This document shows positions 10,794 through 23,871 of a stretch of 64,000 bases of DNA, piece after piece. The stretch is taken from assembly GCA_025617745.1 (NCBI GenBank), contig CM046853.1, positions 54,898,643 through 54,962,642 of the forward strand, in the 5' to 3' direction. The DNA comes from Heliocidaris erythrogramma (taxonomy: Eukaryota; Echinodermata; Echinoidea; Camarodonta; Echinometridae). Below the pieces are notes generated by a model. The model was not told the origin of the DNA and made no database searches. It saw only the letters and a list, made by a program, of their open reading frames with translations. The stretch's first letter is position 1. Every line of letters starts with the position of its first letter. Both the position numbers and the translations under genes were made by a program.

Positions 10794-12274
10794 TTTAAAG
10801 GGCAATCCAACCCTTGTAGGAATCTGATTTGTATGAAAGCAGAAAAATGAAAGAAACAGGATGGTGAAAGTTAAGAAATCGTACAAAAAGTAAGAAAGTT
10901 TGAAAAATTAGATTTGCCGTACAAAATATATTGTAGGTAGCACATTATTATATGTCATCTAAAAAGAAAAGATCCTTCTGAGTCATATATTTTGAAAAAA
11001 CATGACATTTTAGTCATTTTCAGCCAATCCGCAGGTCCCCTAAAAGTGCGCTATTTTATTTCCAATTCTGCCTGACTATGAATACATAATGAGCAAGAAC
11101 AGCCAGGAACATCTCATTTGCAAACTATTGAATAGCCTACTTATCATTCACCAATTGTCATGAGTTATACATCAAATAAAAGAAGAGGGATCAGAGATTT
11201 GTGACATACTTTTATTGTGTTCAAAATAAAAGACCAAATTGGTATAAAATGGTGTTCCTTTTATGACCAAAAATGGAAATTAAATGAAATATAAATCTGG
11301 CCAAATCTACCATAGTTTTATTGTGAGCCAGGGCAAATTTGACATAAGCGTAAAGGGCATTTTCTGTACTTTCCAAAGATTGAAATAACATTAATGTGCA
11401 CTTCATGACAGGGTCAGGATCCAGCAATATGTAACCGATGTACACACTTTGTCTTTAAAAAAGTCAATTCCAGCATTCTGATTGGTTACCACCACGCAAG
11501 ATGTTTTCTCACAGCCAGGCAACAGCTATGCGCATGTTTGCGCAAGGATGAAGCAACAGGTTGCGCAATGTTTCATTCAACGCGCACTTGGTTACGGATG
11601 GCTCGCTTGCCAATCACAGGGCTAAGATTCTATGGTCTTGACCATGGTCTTGACAACGGATGACCTGCGGCTGAATATTGCTGGATCCTGACTCTGTCAT
11701 AAATTTATGGATGATTTGAATGTAACGATGAAAAAGATGAGATTCCAGCGCTTCCATACATATGTGTCTTGATGGCGGCTCATATACTTTTTATATGTCT
11801 TTTAACAACTTGAAATCTTGTGAGAAAAAGGCTTTTGTATGACTATTTCATCAGTTATTTTAAACATTTTCTTTTTAAAATTCTGACTAAAACAAAATAT
11901 CCCTGTGTTGGTAAACTATTCATTTATTTTTGCAGAAAGTCTAATGAGCACAGCATTAATATTTATTGAAGAGCATAACTTTAAAGATGACCATGCGATA
12001 CAGCCGGCTGGGTGCAGGGAGAAAGTCCATTTCGGGCACTGGAAATAAAATGCGCGTTTTTTGCTCATTTGCATACGACCTGCGGTCTGACTGTTTTGTG
12101 TGTTGGAGCAAATGGGAGCTTCACATTCAGCCAATTTGAAATTGCCATATGTATGGTGATTGCAATTTTCAAAAATCTATAACTTTATTATTGCTTGTCC
12201 AATTTCGTTCAAACTTTCACTAATTCTGCTTTTTTTCTGAATAATTTGGCATTAAGGTTGGATTTCTCTTTAAA
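10794..12274. mobile_element. DNA element with TTTAAAG ends, 1.48 kb, with another element nested inside
   Basis: The left end is TTTAAAGGGCAATCCAACCC. The right end read inward is TTTAAAGAGAAATCCAACCT. The next block also pairs: gaaagtt..aga near the left, and the inward-read right side agtgaaagtttgaacg. The interior holds the 11405-11700 inverted-repeat element. A 90-bp segment at 48474-48563 ends with the same terminus. No transposase frame seen. Confidence 0.6.
11405..11700. mobile_element. Inverted-repeat element, 296 bp, nested
   Basis: The termini pair over 26 bases with one mismatch: left ATGACAGGGTCAGGATCC followed by agcaatat, right read inward ATGACAGAGTCAGGATCC followed by agcaatat. 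The interior contains tgcgcatgtttgcgcaagg and ccaatcacagggctaag. It sits within 10794-12274, so it probably inserted later, or the two form one composite. Confidence 0.8.
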
Positions 12275-12298
12275 GGAAGTTATATGTTGTGTAGAACA

Positions 12299-12566
12299 GG
12301 TCTGCTCACTATTCATAAGGACCGCTATTCATTTAACATGCGTTATGAATAGTGGTCCTTATGAATACGGGTCCTTATGAATAGCGAGGTAATTTGTCTG
12401 TGGTTTGCTCGCTATGTAGAAGGACCGCTATTCATACAAAACCACTATTCATGTAGTCACGCGTTATGGATAGTGGTCCTTATGAATATCTGGTCCTTAT
12501 GAATATCTGGTCCTTATGAATAGCGGTCCTTATGAAGAGCGGTCCTCATGACTAGCGAGGTTACCC
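12299..12566. mobile_element. Nested-hairpin repeat element, copy 1
   Basis: Built from a 16-base unit, GGTCCTTATGAATAGC and variants, and its complement GCTATTCATAAGGACC. The order is complement units, a spacer with gcgttat, direct units, a central block (gcgaggtaa ... gctcgct), then the whole pattern again, ending gactagcgaggttacccc. It therefore consists of two tandem hairpins. The outer ends (ggtctgctcactattcataa versus the complement of the right end, ggtaacctcgctagtcat) form an imperfect terminal inverted repeat. A second copy is at 32921-33198. No coding capacity. Family unknown to me. Confidence 0.8.
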
Positions 12567-13147
12567 CTTGATAGAGCATTGGAAGAAGGCTGGATTCTGC
12601 AAAGAAATTAATTCAGATTGGTGAGGGAAGAGAAATCAACTCTGTAAATGTATTTCAATAGGTATTTATATTCCATTTCACAAATTGAAATCATTTCAAA
12701 TAGTTAATTGAAGATGACTGGAAAGAAAGTTCTGCACAATATATAATCTTTAATTCATAAGGGCAATTTCAATTTTTAAAGGAATAAAAATTGATGTCAT
12801 TTTGGTCATGAATATGGCAAAACAAAGAATGTAATTTATCACCAACCCTCGGAAATACTCAAAGGTCATTCACAGTATTGTCTCTGGCGCATAATCGGAA
12901 AACCGTGGAATAACCATGGGAGACTTTGGTAACCATGGCAATCTTACTCCCATGTTGTTGTGATGATGTATACTCTACGATGTGGTGATAGTCACATGTC
13001 ACTTTGGGTTCGCAAATTCTAAGAATAAAAGGACATTGATGAATTTATTTGGTTTACCTGAAGCTGAGACAACAAAATCATTGATAGTATTTGGTTTTCA
13101 AGTGTTATCTCAGATTTTGAAGTTTCCAGTAAAAGATGATGATCATT

Positions 13148-13371
13148 AAACTTTGAACATGGTTATGAATGGAAGGTGTGGATGAGTTTAAGCCAGATAT
13201 GCATAAGTTAGTTAATTGAAATTTGCATGATTTAATTAAATCTAACATCTGAATTTTTTAAAATTCAAATATAATCTGTTAAATCAGAACGGAAGAGATA
13301 ACAAACTTTGAACTTGTTTAAGAATGGAAGGTGTGCATGAGCATTTATCCAGATAATCCAGTGGCAAAAGA
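13148..13371 (+). repeat. Diverged direct repeat, period about 165 bp
   Basis: Two blocks starting aaactttgaac, at 13148 and 13313, share gaatggaaggtgtg, atgag and ccagata. Each is about 55 bases long. Nature unknown. Confidence 0.5.
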
Positions 13372-15105
13372 GGTAACAGCATATTTTCTTTCGCACACAT
13401 TACATATAGATGTATTTCAATGTCATATCATTTGGTGGGCTTTATACCCAATCTTAACGGAGCACAAGCCTCATTCAGGCCTTTGCCATTCATGTTAGGG
13501 TGAGATAATGACGGATAAAGTGGCTCATAATGGTTCACGTTTGGACGTGATCATTGCTAAATGACTGCCGCAGACTACACTGATTGCCCGCATTCTCGAC
13601 TGGGGCATAGCCGGAATTTGCCTGTCCTTAAGACTTGAAGTCAAGGTTTGATCTCTGTTATATTTTCATGATGATAGAGTTCTAATAGAAGAGGTAAATA
13701 TGAGATAGCTTGCTACAACAGAACAGCTTATCATCAACTCAATGTGCATAGAAATACAAATGGTCAAGGTAATGAAGCATCAGTAGAAGTCCCAGAGTTC
13801 GAAATACAGATTTCTCTTCTTTTTTTCTCTCAAAATGTTGAGTGTAATCAAAGCATAATAACACTTTCAAAAGTTTGTTCTGAAATGCCTACTTTTTCGA
13901 ACATTCACATAGTTGGTAGTGATTTTTTGCAGAAGTTATCCTGTCACAAGTGAATATCTAAATACATATAATATTAAGTGTTTCGTGGAAGGGTGACTTC
14001 ATTGTTTTGCCATGACTTTTAACTTTATCCCCTGTGTAAAAAAAAAATTCTTTGATTTAAACATCGGAATTTCGAAGTTTTATTTTATTGATACCTGTTT
14101 CTCAAAAACCTAAAGTTAATTTTTTTCTTCAGATTCAGAATTTTTAGATTCTCTAAATATGTCCTGGAATTTAATGCAATCAAACACTTGTTTATATAAT
14201 TGAGATTATCTTGGTTTTCATTATAAAATACCTTGATTTACATTTGTTGTACACAAAAATAGATATGTTCTCACTGGAAGAAATTGCTAGTTCTGCCATT
14301 TTTAAATATGATAGTTAACTTTTTTAGAAGATATAGCCATAAGACGTAGTTGCATGAGATAGAATTGTATTAGACACTGTAAACCCAGGAACTGGCCATG
14401 CTAGGGAACTACGTGTTATATCCTATGAAAAAAAAAAGAAGCTTTTTTATCCTACAAATTATAATAATGTGAAATTAGGATAATATCACCACTGAAGTTT
14501 GAGAGGAGCCAGTATGAAAGTTCAAGTATGAGTGATTTACTTGACTTCTAAAGTGCTGCTATAAATATCTCTCTCCCCTAAGGCGCTTCCTTTCATTAAA
14601 AGACTATTCTAGGCTGATCGCTTCATTTCATATGCAGGACAGCTCTTTGAGAGTCAAAAAGGCATATAGTTGTAATTGATAACAGATTTGCACCAATGAT
14701 GTGACTTATAGTGGAAAGGAGTGACACTAGACCATTTACTTTAGAGGGTGTCATCGTCAACATTTTCCAGCAAATATTTAATTTTGCCCACGTCAACCCC
14801 CTTCCCCCCCCCCCCATCTCCTGATCTTAATTGGCGATTCTGATTTTTAAAAAAAATCTGCACCCTGACCCACTTACCAACACTTAAATTTAAATTCCCC
14901 CCCTCCATATAGCCACACTGAAAGATTTCCCCCCTACTCCAAGGCAGCGAAGGATTTTTCAGTCCGCCTTCTCCTCTCATCCTCGCCCCCCCCCCCACCC
15001 ACCACTTCATAATACCTGAATTTTCAAGACTTTGTTTATAGTACATGCATCAGTTTTCATTTTGCCGTTAACTGAATTTGCAAACTAAAGTATTTGAGTC
15101 GTAGT

Positions 15106-15203
15106 GGGGGGGGGGGGGGGAGGGTGTTGTATACGTGCACGTATACAACCCTGTTTTAGCAACTCCTGCAAAAGAACATCCATCTCAGATGGGGGGGGGG
15201 GGG
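15106..15203 (+). repeat. Paired poly-G runs (G15 and G13)
   Basis: G15 at 15106-15120 and G13 at 15191-15203; opposite-strand C-runs lie just left (about 14804-14815 and 14987-14997). Confidence 0.9.
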
Positions 15204-15347
15204 TGGGAATATCTCCATATGAAGGTTCAGAAATCCTACCCAAGCTCCTTCATGGAAGGAATATCGCAGAAATCTTCATGGAGTACCTTTGGTAATTTGA
15301 GACATTTGAGGATATCCTTCACTCCTATTCCTGTGAAAAAACCTCCT

Positions 15348-15485
15348 GGGGAGCGTTTCATCAAGCGTTTTGTCAGTGATTCTGACAGACAACTGTTATA
15401 AGCTACTGAAATCCTTGCATCTGATTGGCTGAGAGCAAATTTGTCAGTAAAAATCACTGACAAAATGCTTGATGAAACGCTCCCC
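15348..15485. mobile_element. MITE, 138 bp, near-perfect 34-bp inverted ends
   Basis: The left end GGGGAGCGTTTCATCAAGCG continues ttttgtcagtgatt. The right end read inward is GGGGAGCGTTTCATCAAGCA then ttttgtcagtgatt: one mismatch in 34. A short interior includes ctgattggctgag. Strong terminal repeats and small size fit a young non-autonomous transposon. Confidence 0.85.
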
Positions 15486-18400
15486 CGTTTGCTAGCTTGC
15501 TTCAAGATGGAGATTGACTTTACATCCCTAAAACAAGGTGAAACCATTAAGGCGCTTCGCGGAAGGTGATTAGATAAATAGTCTCAATGCCGCTGAGCTT
15601 GTTATTCTACAATCATATATCAGCCTGCAATTTCCAGGAAAAACCTGGGCTCAGTTCAAGGGCAAGGATTGGATTTCGAAGAGCAACACATACTGCTCTA
15701 AGAATGATGTTAAGTAATGGTTGTGCTGTTGGATGGAGAAAGAAACTGTGTATAGAGTTTTTTTGAATGGTTGATTATGTATTGCGTAGAAATAAATTTT
15801 GATTGCCAGATTTTTTAAAATCATTTTAATTTAACAGAATTAGCTGGATCTTGTTGAAAATAACTATTAAACAATGATAGGCAATTAAAACAGCTATGAG
15901 TATATTGGACTTAAACCCATGACATCAAAATTTGTAGTCATAATTTGAATATGAGAGTATTTCAAGAGCAAGCATTTCCGTCAAACATTTGCTTATGTGA
16001 CATTCATCTACATGGGAATAAAAGGATGAAGGTATAGGCCTACAAATAGTTTTTTTAATATCACTACTCATTCTTCTCTTTTAAAATTAGAGTGAATTAA
16101 ATGATGTCATTTAGCAGCCTGCAGAATTCATAGAATGTAGTGTGTACCTCCTTTGTTCCTTCCCTGGAGTCATTAATGACACTCGTCCTCATTCATGTTT
16201 GAAGCTCTTTACCCTTACCACACATAGACAGCCAGCCAATACACCGTGGCAAATTAATTCATCGGGAGACACACATGATTCAATATACATAGGAAATAAG
16301 GAATAAGTGGGAACATGATTCGCTCGCTGTAGTGCTTCTCCTTTCGTCCTTACCCCCACCCTAATCCATCCACGGTTCGACCTGATGAATGTGACTACAG
16401 CTTGACAAGGAATTGTTTGTTCTTTGCAGAATTTTGATGGATCTCCTAGTATAAAAACAACTGAAGCTAAAGCCTTTATCACCAATGTTGTGGTGAACTG
16501 GGCTAATAAAAAGTATATGTGACAAAAGAAAAACAATTCTATGTGCAAATAAATTGCAAGTGGTGTTGATCAAGTGTAGGTTCATGCCACAAAGGCTTCT
16601 AATTAAACATGATATCTGTGTGTTATAAAGATATAGAAATACGAAATGCACAAGGCTACGCCATTTTATTTTGCCACACGTGGCACGTTTTTTTTCTTTT
16701 GGGATGGTTTACCGTGTTATATGTGTGATTGAGGCCTACATGTATATAGCTCAGTAGATCAAGCTGATGAAAATAAATGTAACTTAATGCTCTGACAACT
16801 AAATCAACAGAAACGTGCCTTAGTTATGGATGAACAGATTTTCTAAGAAAGGTTTTATTTATGTAATAATTTTGATTTGTTTTTCTTTATCATAAGAGAA
16901 CATTAAAAGGAGAGGGGACTGAGGAGAGAAATATGGAGTTTGTAAGAAAAAGAGGTAGAGTGTGCTTTTGATGTGAGATATGAGAGAATACATTCAAGAA
17001 GAAAGGGAAAAAAGGACATAGAAAGAGGATACTTCACAAGTAAAGCAATGTGAAAGAGAGAGAGAGAGATATATAGAGAGAGAACATGCATATATATTTA
17101 TGTCAACACATCAAAGAAAGTATATTTCATCTTTTCAAAGCTTTTAACTATTGAACAGCAGTCTTCTAAATACACATGCTCTTATCTGTGAGCCAATATA
17201 CATGTCTCTTTAAGAAACAGTTTCAGAAAATGTTCCAAGATTGATATTGAATTCTGCCCTTTCCGTTTTTCATATTAAAAAAAAAGTAATAATGCACTCT
17301 CCTCTTAGCTACTATATTTCTTTAGGAGAGATCCATATGCTGAGTGGAAGATGGAGAAAAATTACAGATTTGATGGGGAAGAGAAGGGATGGGGGATGCA
17401 GGCAGATAAAGCATGGATAAAGGGGGAAAGAGTACGGCTGGAGGGATAGACATCGCAATGCTTACAAAAGAATATCTTTTGCTATAATCATACAAACTAC
17501 ATCCCGACTGCACATTACGGGAGTCAAAAGGATTGCTCGCTGAGATGGCCTAGACGCGGAGCGCTCTTCGAGAAAAGGTCACCGTGTATAGGTAAGCACT
17601 ATTGCCAGTCAGACAGCATCCAAATCAATTGAAGGCTCGGCAAATCATGGCTGGATGCCAGCCGAAAAAGAACCCGAGATGGAGCCGGAGAAAAGAAGTG
17701 GAGCAAAATGTTATCTATGGATGTGTAATGTGGCATAGCGACCCTCTTAGACGCAATCGGCTGTGGTAAAATGCCTTTTCATTGCAGGGTTTGGGAGGAG
17801 GAGAGTTGAGTACATTAGGTAGGAAACTGCATCATGGGTCTTCATCAACTGGAACAGGTGATTCTATTGAACGCTATACATTGAAGACATGTTCTACCTT
17901 CTGATGATGAAGTTCAAGGCTTTTAGCATATCTTTTCTGCACTGTGGGTGATACTGCCATATTGATGATTGAAATTACTCATTTCTAATTCGGACCTATA
18001 AAGTTTAGATAAGGGTTTGCAAGACCCTTATCTAGACTAATAAACAATTTGTTTTCTTTTCTTCCATTATTGTTAACATTTGAATAATACATTATTATAA
18101 TTTGCCTCTATGCCCCTTTTCACCTTTTAACCACAAATCCTCTTACTTTTCATCTTTTGTGTCATCATTTTCATCAACATCATCATCGTCACCATCATCG
18201 TCATCATCATGAACATCATCATAAACCACACTTATTCTCATTATCTTAATTCTTTTCATCAATATAAGCCAGCAGTCTTAATCCCATCATTATCCATGCA
18301 AAACAAATACACTATATCCTGGACAATTCTTACACCACCACTCATACTTTCAGCATAACAAAATACAACAGATTTTAACATACCAATCCTATATGTTCCA

Positions 18401-19619
18401 TAAAACTTAACAGACAAGTTCAGAAAAGAAGAAGAAAATGGTTGGAGAGTCAGAATTACTTTGTTGTGGAACCAGAATACATTTATTGGACTGTGAGCTT
18501 GCAAAATAAAAATGAAACTCTTATTAGACAAGAAAAATGCAGTAAGAGAGGGGAAAAAAGAAAGATAGAGAGCACTTGAAGAAAGTCTCGAGCTAACTAG
18601 TTCCTATTACCCCAAAGCTACAATAGATTAGTACCAAATAACCCCAAAATAACTGCCCAGTAAAAACAAACATCAGAATTATCAAAATGTAGGCATATAT
18701 AGACAACTGGGCCTGAAAAAACTTCTCTAACTACTCGCAATGTTATAATCTACATAAGAAAATCTACTCATTATTTCGCTAAAAGTGTTCATGTCGTAGC
18801 ATTGCCAGTTCACAATAAAAATGTAGCCTCCACATCTTTCTTACATTGTATAGTGAAGATAATATCCTATATATTTGCCAAAATATGAAATGACTAAAAC
18901 CAGATTTTGAAATTAAAAAAAAAAACATGATTTATATGTGCATATATGTATTTCATACAAATAGCCACTGCTTGGATAACAAGTACATAATGATGATGAT
19001 AAAGCTCACCAACACTGAGATTAAATGTTATTCAGCACGTGGAAATAACACCATACATACTATACCCTTAAAATTCAAACAAATTCATGTGAGAATAATA
19101 TACATTATAAGTCCTCCATAAACACCACTGCTACATTAATTTGAGTGCTTTGCCTTCTCCTAAGCTTTATTTGTATACAATACACCATAAATACATGCAT
19201 AGCATGAAGACAAAAATGTTGCACATATATTTTCTATCCCATTAGCAATAGCCATATGTTTTGTTCATTAGATGGTTGATAGATCTATATACAAGTTTAC
19301 ATATTTTTCCACTACTCAATATAAATACATTTTTTTCTACAAGAATACAATAAGGCTTTCAACTCTTCGATAGATAGCAATGTGTTACACCCACTGTCTT
19401 AAATACATACTGCTGTTTTCATTGAAGGACATACAGATCTACAGGAAGAAGACATATTACAAGAGTGTTTATCAATGGGGGAAATCCCTGATTAAAATTC
19501 AGTTTAGTAGCATACAGTAAATAAAAAGATAAATGAATTATTTTGATTTTATTTTATCCATTATAAAAATCTAATCTTAAATAATGTAGAGTACAAAAAA
19601 TAATAAGTGTTGAAATAAA

Positions 19620-19697
19620 CCTTCAAAATCAGAAATACATAGTTTGTTACTGAAAAAACCTTCAAAATCAGAAATACATAATTTGTTACTGAAAAAA
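19620..19697 (+). repeat. 39-bp tandem duplication
   Basis: The unit starting ccttcaaaatcagaaataca occurs twice head to tail with one difference (tagtttg versus taatttg). Confidence 0.9.
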
Positions 19698-22600
19698 CCC
19701 ATTGTATTTGTCTTATATGTGTTTTTTTCATAACGGTTTATCCTTTGTAAATGATTAACCAGCCATAAATCATGTGTGTCGTACTAGTATATCATTTGAA
19801 ACTGCAGATTAATGAAAGGAGATTTTTGTTTGCTTTCATACTGGCCTTTGACATAAGCATATCCACTTTAATATTGCAACATGTCCAGATCTACTGTAGA
19901 TCAAATATTGTCTTGATATTGCACCCATTTGCCCTTACACAAACAAATTTAAGAAAAATGGGAATATCATGGGAAATAAATAAATGATAGAAACTCAACT
20001 ATATGAGCGAGCACATCATATGCTGACAGCAAGAAGGTCATTGGCTCTAAGTAAAGGGAAATGAGTTAATGTCCTTTTAGCTCTTCAAAGAAGATAAATT
20101 GAAATTTGAATCTGGTACTGAGGTTTGTGTCTTTGAAAGATGGATGGATGGAATGTGGTAAGCTAGCTTTCTCTAATTCCTGTGTTTTAAGCGATCAGCA
20201 GCCAAGCTGGCATGTCAAGTATGGCTCAGGTGTAAGACTAGTTGTTTCTCACATCAGACAGCAAGCCATCATCCACTGACGACGGAGATAAAAAAAAAAA
20301 AAAAGACCCAAAGGGGATATCGATTCTAAAATGCTGACATTAATAGCTCCCTCCTTTTTAGCTCTCAGAGAATAATCTCATCTGGTTTACAGATTTATGA
20401 GAACTGGAGAAAACAGATCGCTCTTGTATGAACTAGAGCTTACATAAGAACCAGGATAAAACAAATGGGTCGAGAATTTTAGAGCTTAGCTCTCTTGAAT
20501 AAACAAAGTGGATTTTCAATTCAGTGTCTTAAAATCTGACTTTAAATCCTCCCAGACAGGTGTCTTGTTTTAATTCTTTTCACCTATATTCTCTTGACCT
20601 TTATATTCACAAGCAAAGACAATGCACTAGATTGCACTTTTTCTTGAGATAAATCTGTCAATTGATGCCACAGACATTTTTTTCTCTCTGCTCAAGTGAG
20701 AAAATTTGTGTGTTCTCAAAGGGACATCTCTCACTCAGCTAGCATTGCTCTCCACTTCAGCAGATGTAGCCAAATAGAAGCAACCAAACTAAGTTATCTC
20801 CGTAGGTGGAGGCGACTTGGCTCGGCAAATGATGGGGGGGGGGGTTATTATCAAAGGCTGCGTATCCAGGCTGCCATTAACGTCACAAGGAGACGACCGT
20901 CCCCCGGGCACTAACCTCGACACAACGAGAAGCTAAAAATGTTCCCTGGAGGCCCCCACGTTTGTCTGCTAGAGGCAACCCACACATCCAACACGACCGT
21001 CAATGAGTGGGGCTGTCAGGCAGCAGCGAGGCCACTGTTGAACTTTCATTTGTAAGCTGGTTGGGTTTGTGTGAGATACAGTGGAATACTAAACAGCTAC
21101 AATATGAATGCGATTGCAATGTAAGATTCCAACATGAGCATTATTTCTTCCATGTTCACTGCAAGATCCAAAATTTGCTTTATGCATGAAAGGTACTATT
21201 TTTAGAAATGGGAATAATACATTAACAGCCTATAGCTTGGTAACCTATTAATAATACAGAAGAAAGACCGTTATTCCAACTGAGCATATAAGCATATGCT
21301 TTCATAATGATTTTTATCGCTAATCATGATCTGCCATAATCAGGACAAAGAAATAAACGCAAGACCATAGTAACCAAAACATTTCAAGGAAAACAAATTT
21401 GCTATTAAATTTCATTTCTGTTGCTCATGAATAAGAGGTTTCTACCAGATGATGCAAATGTGAAGTGGCGGAAGGGGCGATTATACTAAGGAAGAGAACA
21501 TATTGAGAGGCTGAAAAAAAGGGATATACAATGCCTACTTTAATTGAGGCAATCAACAGTATGTGAGAATAGGGTATATCACAGTTTATCAGAATAGATG
21601 TGGATTGAAATCTATTATCTTGCTTTCTTTTGAGCCGGATCATACAGGAGTTTTCTCCGAGGTGCAGGTGATGTTCTCCCAAGCCCTTATTAGATGGACC
21701 CATTATGATAATAGAACCTGGTTTCCTTCTTTGCAAAAAAAGGGAGCTTAAATGGGGGGCAATATAAACAGGTGTGATGGGCAAAGAATGTGAAAAGTAA
21801 GCGTTTGTGACCGACATCTTCTAATTCTTGTACTGATTGGGGACTTAAAGTGCTTCTCTTTGAAGTGCTTCACCCATTAGCTGACTACCCTTTCTAGCCC
21901 AGCTAGCTCATTCCCCAGTAGGAGATGGATTAGCCCTGATATCATCCCTTACAGCTGTGTAGGGAGAATGGATTCGGCCTTTTAGTGGACCCTACAAATA
22001 TGAGGGTGATCATTTCGTTCAGCATGTTATAGAACAAAATCATGTATTTTGCTAGGGAGCTATGTATCACGCTGTAATACGATACGTGTATCAGGTTATA
22101 GGATTTGCGTAAGTTCTGATATTATATTGTAAAAAAAGGGAATTAATATGAGTTTTGAGCTGATTAATCAAGCTTGAAATGTGAACATTATGCAGCGTGT
22201 TTCCCTATTACCGAGTAGATGCACCTGTATACACGTAGGTCAAAAATACATGAGATTTTCAAAGTTAAATATGTGATATTTCCAATTTGAATATGTATCA
22301 AAGAATTAACGTCATACAGATATTTTGTTAAACACCCCTACAAATATCATACCATAATTGCCCACTGTTCCACATCTGTGATTATGTATATGGGGTGATA
22401 AGATAAATGAAGCAACTTGGTATAAGGAACAAGTTGTTATATATCTTTGCAAGACATTCCTACATGTAACTCCCATTGCTAACATATCCCTAATGGTAGA
22501 AGTATATGTCATTTTACCTAAGATTATGCGATTATAGTTGGAGCAAAGAGAAAATACAATATAGAATTGACTTTATAGGGAATAAATGTACATTAATCTT

Positions 22601-23310
22601 GTAATATTAATCTTATGACATACTCTATCATGAGGGTGAAAATAGAAGAGATATATAATAATTTTCTCTATACCCATTATGTATCCAGCAGGATCAAGAA
22701 GTTGAGAATATAGTCGATATAGTTAAAAACATTGTTAAAACTCGACATTTGAAATACATTTGAAGTGGTTCCAATAATAATCTTTGATAACAATGCTCAA
22801 ATCCCAGTAACTATAAATTCCTAGCACTACGTTTCATATAAAATCACAATTCCACATAATCAGTCCCAACAACATGTACATGTAAATAACATTGTCTCTC
22901 ACATTTCCTTTGTACAATGGTGTTTTTTTTTCAATAAATGGAAGAGCCTGGTTTCCAAATCAGATAATAAAATATTTGACATACTTGATGATGATAAATA
23001 CTTGATTCTTTCCAATAAATGAATGATATATACCCATCCATTTCCTTGATAAACTATAACAATAAGAATAAGAATAATAATGTTATCAACAAAGCAGAAC
23101 AAAGTCTACCAAATGATACATTTGTACCAAATCAATATATACGAGCATTATATTCCTACAGGCAACAAATTATTCCATAGATAAATAAGTACATATTAAA
23201 TTCCTCCTGTACACCCTCAGTAAAAGAACAACCTCATCAATCCTACTGTACAATCATATTTACAATCCTGATATACGGTTCCATATGAAAATGAAGTAAA
23301 AATACACACA

Positions 23311-23380
23311 TATAGATAGATATATATATATATATATATATACATATATATTTGTAAATATATATATATATTTATATATC
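23311..23380. repeat. (AT)n microsatellite
   Basis: Alternating TA dinucleotides with a short tttgtaaa interruption. Similar tracts are at about 28536-28559 and 62002-62034. Confidence 0.9.
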
Positions 23381-23852
23381 ATGAATAATATACACGATGC
23401 ATATACATCAGACATTATTACAGTTAAATGCATTAGTAGCGGGGGTACACACCGAAGTAGTTAGTTGTAACATTAATTAAGGGCACAACACCATAATATT
23501 GATTGGGGGGAAATTGATTTGAGTATATATGTGGTGTGAATATGTGGCTGTAGTCAGTTCTGTAAGCTAATGTACAATTAGATAGTGACATGTTTCAGTG
23601 CCTGCAATAAACTGAATCATTGTAAAACCATATGACCCTTTGGGTAAAATTGTAATAAATAGAACCATTATTTATGGCAAGTAATATTGTTATGTATAAT
23701 TTGCAAGGTTAGTATGAAACATTCTTCAAATGCCTGACCTATCAATACATGCATAATATGTCTCCATATTATGTTAAAAATAACAACTCATTTTTAATCA
23801 CTATTTCCAGCTACATTAGACTTTGGTACATGGCATGCTCATTTTGTTTCAT

Positions 23853-23871
23853 GGGGGGGGGGGGGGGGGGG
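23853..23871 (+). repeat. G19 homopolymer
   Basis: Nineteen consecutive G within otherwise AT-rich sequence downstream of Shal. Confidence 0.95.

Larger units (their letters stand above)
12600..18899. other. Intergenic stretch with few recognisable features
   Basis: Apart from the direct repeat near 13.2-13.4 kb, the MITE at 15348 and G/C homopolymers, I see no gene. A GC-richer island at about 17520-17800 has balanced composition and no long frame; it could be regulatory. An imperfect ATC tract is at 18120-18230. Confidence 0.5.

Noticed and set aside
12299..12566. CRISPR array
   Set aside because: Units are 16 bases, abut without spacers and occur in both orientations; the genome is eukaryotic.
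20696..20914. 72-codon plus-strand frame in a GC-richer island
   Set aside because: It includes a poly-G run coding Gly, has no similarity I recognise and no splice context.
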